Part shown: positions 62,435 through 64,000 of the stretch, in pieces
Layout: each line of letters starts with the position of its first letter
Position numbering within the stretch: the stretch's first letter is position 1
Assembly: GCA_963817885.1 (NCBI GenBank)
Contig: CAWFQE010000006.1
Coordinates: 186,001 to 250,000 of the forward strand
Direction: 5' to 3'
Source of the DNA: CAVOHU01 sp963817885
GTDB taxonomy: Bacteria; Acidobacteriota; Vicinamibacteria; Vicinamibacterales; JAKQTR01
Length of the DNA: 64,000 bases
Notes under the pieces: model-generated
Databases searched by the model: none
Told to the model about the DNA's origin: nothing
What the model saw: only the letters and a program-made list of their open reading frames with translations
Position numbers and translations under genes: made by a program

Positions 62435-63618
62435 GCCGCGTCACGCGCCGCGAGTTCTTCCGTGCGTCATCCGTCCTGGCTGCCGGCGCCGCGATTCCCG
62501 CGATGGGAGCATCCGCCGGCCAGCCCCAGGCGCCATCTCCCCGCGTGAAGCGCTACAAGACGCTTGGCAGGACTGGGTGGAAAGTCGGCGACATCTCGGC
62601 CGGATCGGGCCAGCGCGACGCGGGCGTGCTGAACCACGCCTTCGAGTGCGGCATCAACCTGGTCGACACCGGCGCGCAGTACGTCGGCCACGAGGAGCTG
62701 CTCGGCAAGGTGCTGCCGAAATGGCGCGACAAGGTGTTCGTGCTCGGCAAGTGGGACCCGCCGGTTGTGACGGCGACCGTGACGAAGAGCGAGCTGCTCG
62801 AGGCGCTCGACGTGTCGCTGAAGAAGCTGAACACGACCTACATCGACTGCATGATGATCCACTCGATCGGCCACCCCAGGTACGGCGGCCTCGAGCGCAT
62901 CCAGAACCCCGCCATCTACGAGGCGTGGGACGAGGCCAAGAAGCGCGGGATGATCAAGTTCACCGGCGCCTCGAGCCACGGCGTGCGCATGATCGAAGAG
63001 ATGAACTGGGCGCTCGACAACAACCGGTTCGACATGATCCTGATCGGCGCCAACTTCCTGACCAAGGGAGTCGAACCCGTTCTGAAGAAGGCCCGCGCCA
63101 AGGGCGTCGGCACCGTCGCCATGAAGACGCTGACGACGGTCAGGGCCGACCCGCAGATCCGGGCGCTGCAGAACGAGCACACCAACGTGCGGCAGGCGTG
63201 CCTGAAGTGGGTGCTGGCCTCGGACCTGTTCGACACGCTCGTCGTCAGCATGAAGAACTACGAAACGGTGGACGAATACCTGGCGGTGTCGGGGACGACG
63301 AAGCTCACGACCGAAGACCGCCGGTACCTCGATCTGGCCGCCGCCTCGGTCAGCCCCCGTTACTGCCGTCCCGGGTGCAGCGGCTGCCACGAGGCCTGCC
63401 CGCGCGGCGTGCCGGTCGCCGACATCCTGCGCTACAAGATGTACTTCGAGAACTACGGCGACGAGAAGTTCGCGATGCAGCGCTACGGCCTGGTGCCGGC
63501 TTCGGCGCGGCCGGCCCGTTGCGAGGGCTGCGCGGCGCCGTGCGAAGCGGCCTGCCCGCACGGGCTTCGGATCCGGGAGCGGCTGCGGGAAGCCGACGGT
63601 CAACTGCGGTTCGCGTAA
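62431..63618 (+). CDS. Tat-exported aldo/keto reductase with C-terminal iron-sulfur cluster motifs
   Basis: The 395-residue protein has a Tat signal (VTRREFFRASSVLAAGAA) and an aldo/keto reductase barrel (NLVDTGAQYVGHEELLGK, DCMMIHSI, FTGASSHGVRMIEE). Two C-terminal cysteine clusters, CRPGCSGCHEACPRG and CEGCAAPCEAACPHG, fit two [4Fe-4S] centres, as in ferredoxin-linked reductases. It overlaps the lipoprotein gene by 4 bp, and the three genes from 61.5 kb form one unit. Its role is unknown. Confidence 0.88.
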   Translation: MSRVTRREFFRASSVLAAGAAIPAMGASAGQPQAPSPRVKRYKTLGRTGWKVGDISAGSGQRDAGVLNHAFECGINLVDTGAQYVGHEELLGKVLPKWRDKVFVLGKWDPPVVTATVTKSELLEALDVSLKKLNTTYIDCMMIHSIGHPRYGGLERIQNPAIYEAWDEAKKRGMIKFTGASSHGVRMIEEMNWALDNNRFDMILIGANFLTKGVEPVLKKARAKGVGTVAMKTLTTVRADPQIRALQNEHTNVRQACLKWVLASDLFDTLVVSMKNYETVDEYLAVSGTTKLTTEDRRYLDLAAASVSPRYCRPGCSGCHEACPRGVPVADILRYKMYFENYGDEKFAMQRYGLVPASARPARCEGCAAPCEAACPHGLRIRERLREADGQLRFA

Positions 63619-63628
63619 GGAGCCACCC

Positions 63629-64000
63629 ATGAGACAGACTGCCGCGCTCTTTCGCGCCGCTTTCGTTGCCGTCCTTGTCGCGCTGCCCGGCGTGTCCTTT
63701 GCCGCACCGCCGACCGCGCAGAGCATCCTCGCCAAGTCGGTGGCCGCGCACGGCGGAGACAAATTGACGGCGTGGAAGACCCTGACGATCAAGGGCACCG
63801 TGCCGATGATGGACGGCATCGAGTACAAGGCGGCGTACCTGCTGCAGGCCAAGCTCCCGGGACGAGTGAAGGTCGAGCAGGACATGACGGCGGACCACGG
63901 CCGGGCCTTCTACGAGTACTTCCTCAATGACGGCGTCGCGTGGACCCGCCGCAACCTGGTCGTGTCGCCCTACGATGCCGCGCGCATGCGGCGAACCTTC
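63629..64000 (+). CDS. Exported protein, partial at window end
   Basis: From ATG 63629 (AAGGAG upstream) 124 codons are visible before the window ends. The start is a signal peptide (FVAVLVALPGVSFAAPPTAQ), and the following region (SILAKSVAAHGGDKLTAWKT) resembles the opening of periplasmic outer membrane lipoprotein-sorting (LolA-like) proteins or related secreted proteins of acidobacteria. It is 10 bp after the aldo/keto reductase, so in one operon. Confidence 0.7.
   Translation, partial: MRQTAALFRAAFVAVLVALPGVSFAAPPTAQSILAKSVAAHGGDKLTAWKTLTIKGTVPMMDGIEYKAAYLLQAKLPGRVKVEQDMTADHGRAFYEYFLNDGVAWTRRNLVVSPYDAARMRRTF

Noticed and set aside
1..64000. tRNA or rRNA genes
   Set aside because: No T-loop/CCA arrangement or rRNA signature was seen by eye. 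A covariance scan would settle it.

Overview
The window is GC-rich chromosomal DNA of a Gram-negative-type bacterium. I infer an Acidobacteriota member, probably Vicinamibacteria, although no rRNA is present to prove it. The reasons are gene content: an mraZ-led division and cell wall cluster with meso-diaminopimelate-type MurE, several acidobacterial-style secreted proteins, and an excisionase-type HTH fused to a membrane segment. No rRNA, tRNA, CRISPR array or insertion sequence was seen.

Layout. 0-5.3 kb: a serine beta-lactamase-like hydrolase, a double methyltransferase fused to a beta-sandwich domain, and pgeF divergent from acpS. 5.3-9.7 kb: a small SpoVG-like protein, a GT39-type membrane glycosyltransferase and a radical SAM protein. 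9.9-26.7 kb: one long minus-strand dcw cluster in the order mraZ, rsmH, ftsL, ftsI, murE, murF, mraY, murD, ftsW, murG, murC, ftsQ, ftsA, ftsZ. It is mostly coupled by 1-4 nt overlaps and driven by a clear sigma-70 promoter overlapped by three 10-bp-spaced MraZ boxes; murB and ddl are missing. 26.9-36.4 kb, plus strand: ychF, three GT2 glycosyltransferases, two sugar-nucleotide epimerases and a PLP sugar aminotransferase (a glycan assembly set), then an STN-like exported protein, a GNAT protein and yqeY. 36.4-37.1 kb: a gene-poor stretch with a strong terminator. 37.1-50.2 kb: murJ, an MFS transporter, a rhomboid protease, an SDR, a cupin, a fused 2-oxoacid dehydrogenase E1, atpB-atpE, an EamA transporter, atpI/atpZ on the other strand, a small secreted protein and a flippase-like membrane protein. 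50.2-53.4 kb: another beta-lactamase-like hydrolase, a histidine phosphatase and an SGNH hydrolase.

52.6-60 kb is the accessory part and the most unusual. An HTH-transmembrane protein ends in a six-cysteine motif (CCx2Cx5CGx2Vx3CGSC), and a secreted paralogue 5 kb away has the same spacing. Sites of 10-bp phased CGCAACTTGK repeats lie upstream of these genes, of a LuxR-type HTH gene, and of a small ORF at 36.7 kb. A 189-bp segment starting exactly after the cysteine motif is duplicated, a LuxR-type HTH gene has a truncated second copy, and two minus-strand secreted-protein units share a GGCTGTTTAGCC palindrome upstream. I read this as a candidate undescribed regulon of exported cysteine-tail proteins. 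60-64 kb: a DUF362 Tat protein, a lipoprotein, an iron-sulfur aldo/keto reductase and a partial exported protein.

Five single-base +1 frame breaks occur (two in murE, one each in the MFS gene, the Cys-tail paralogue and the DUF362 gene). All are repaired by removing one base, so sequence error is the likeliest explanation. Two intergenic inverted elements made of degenerate 7-mers, abutting stop codons, are a second unexplained structure.
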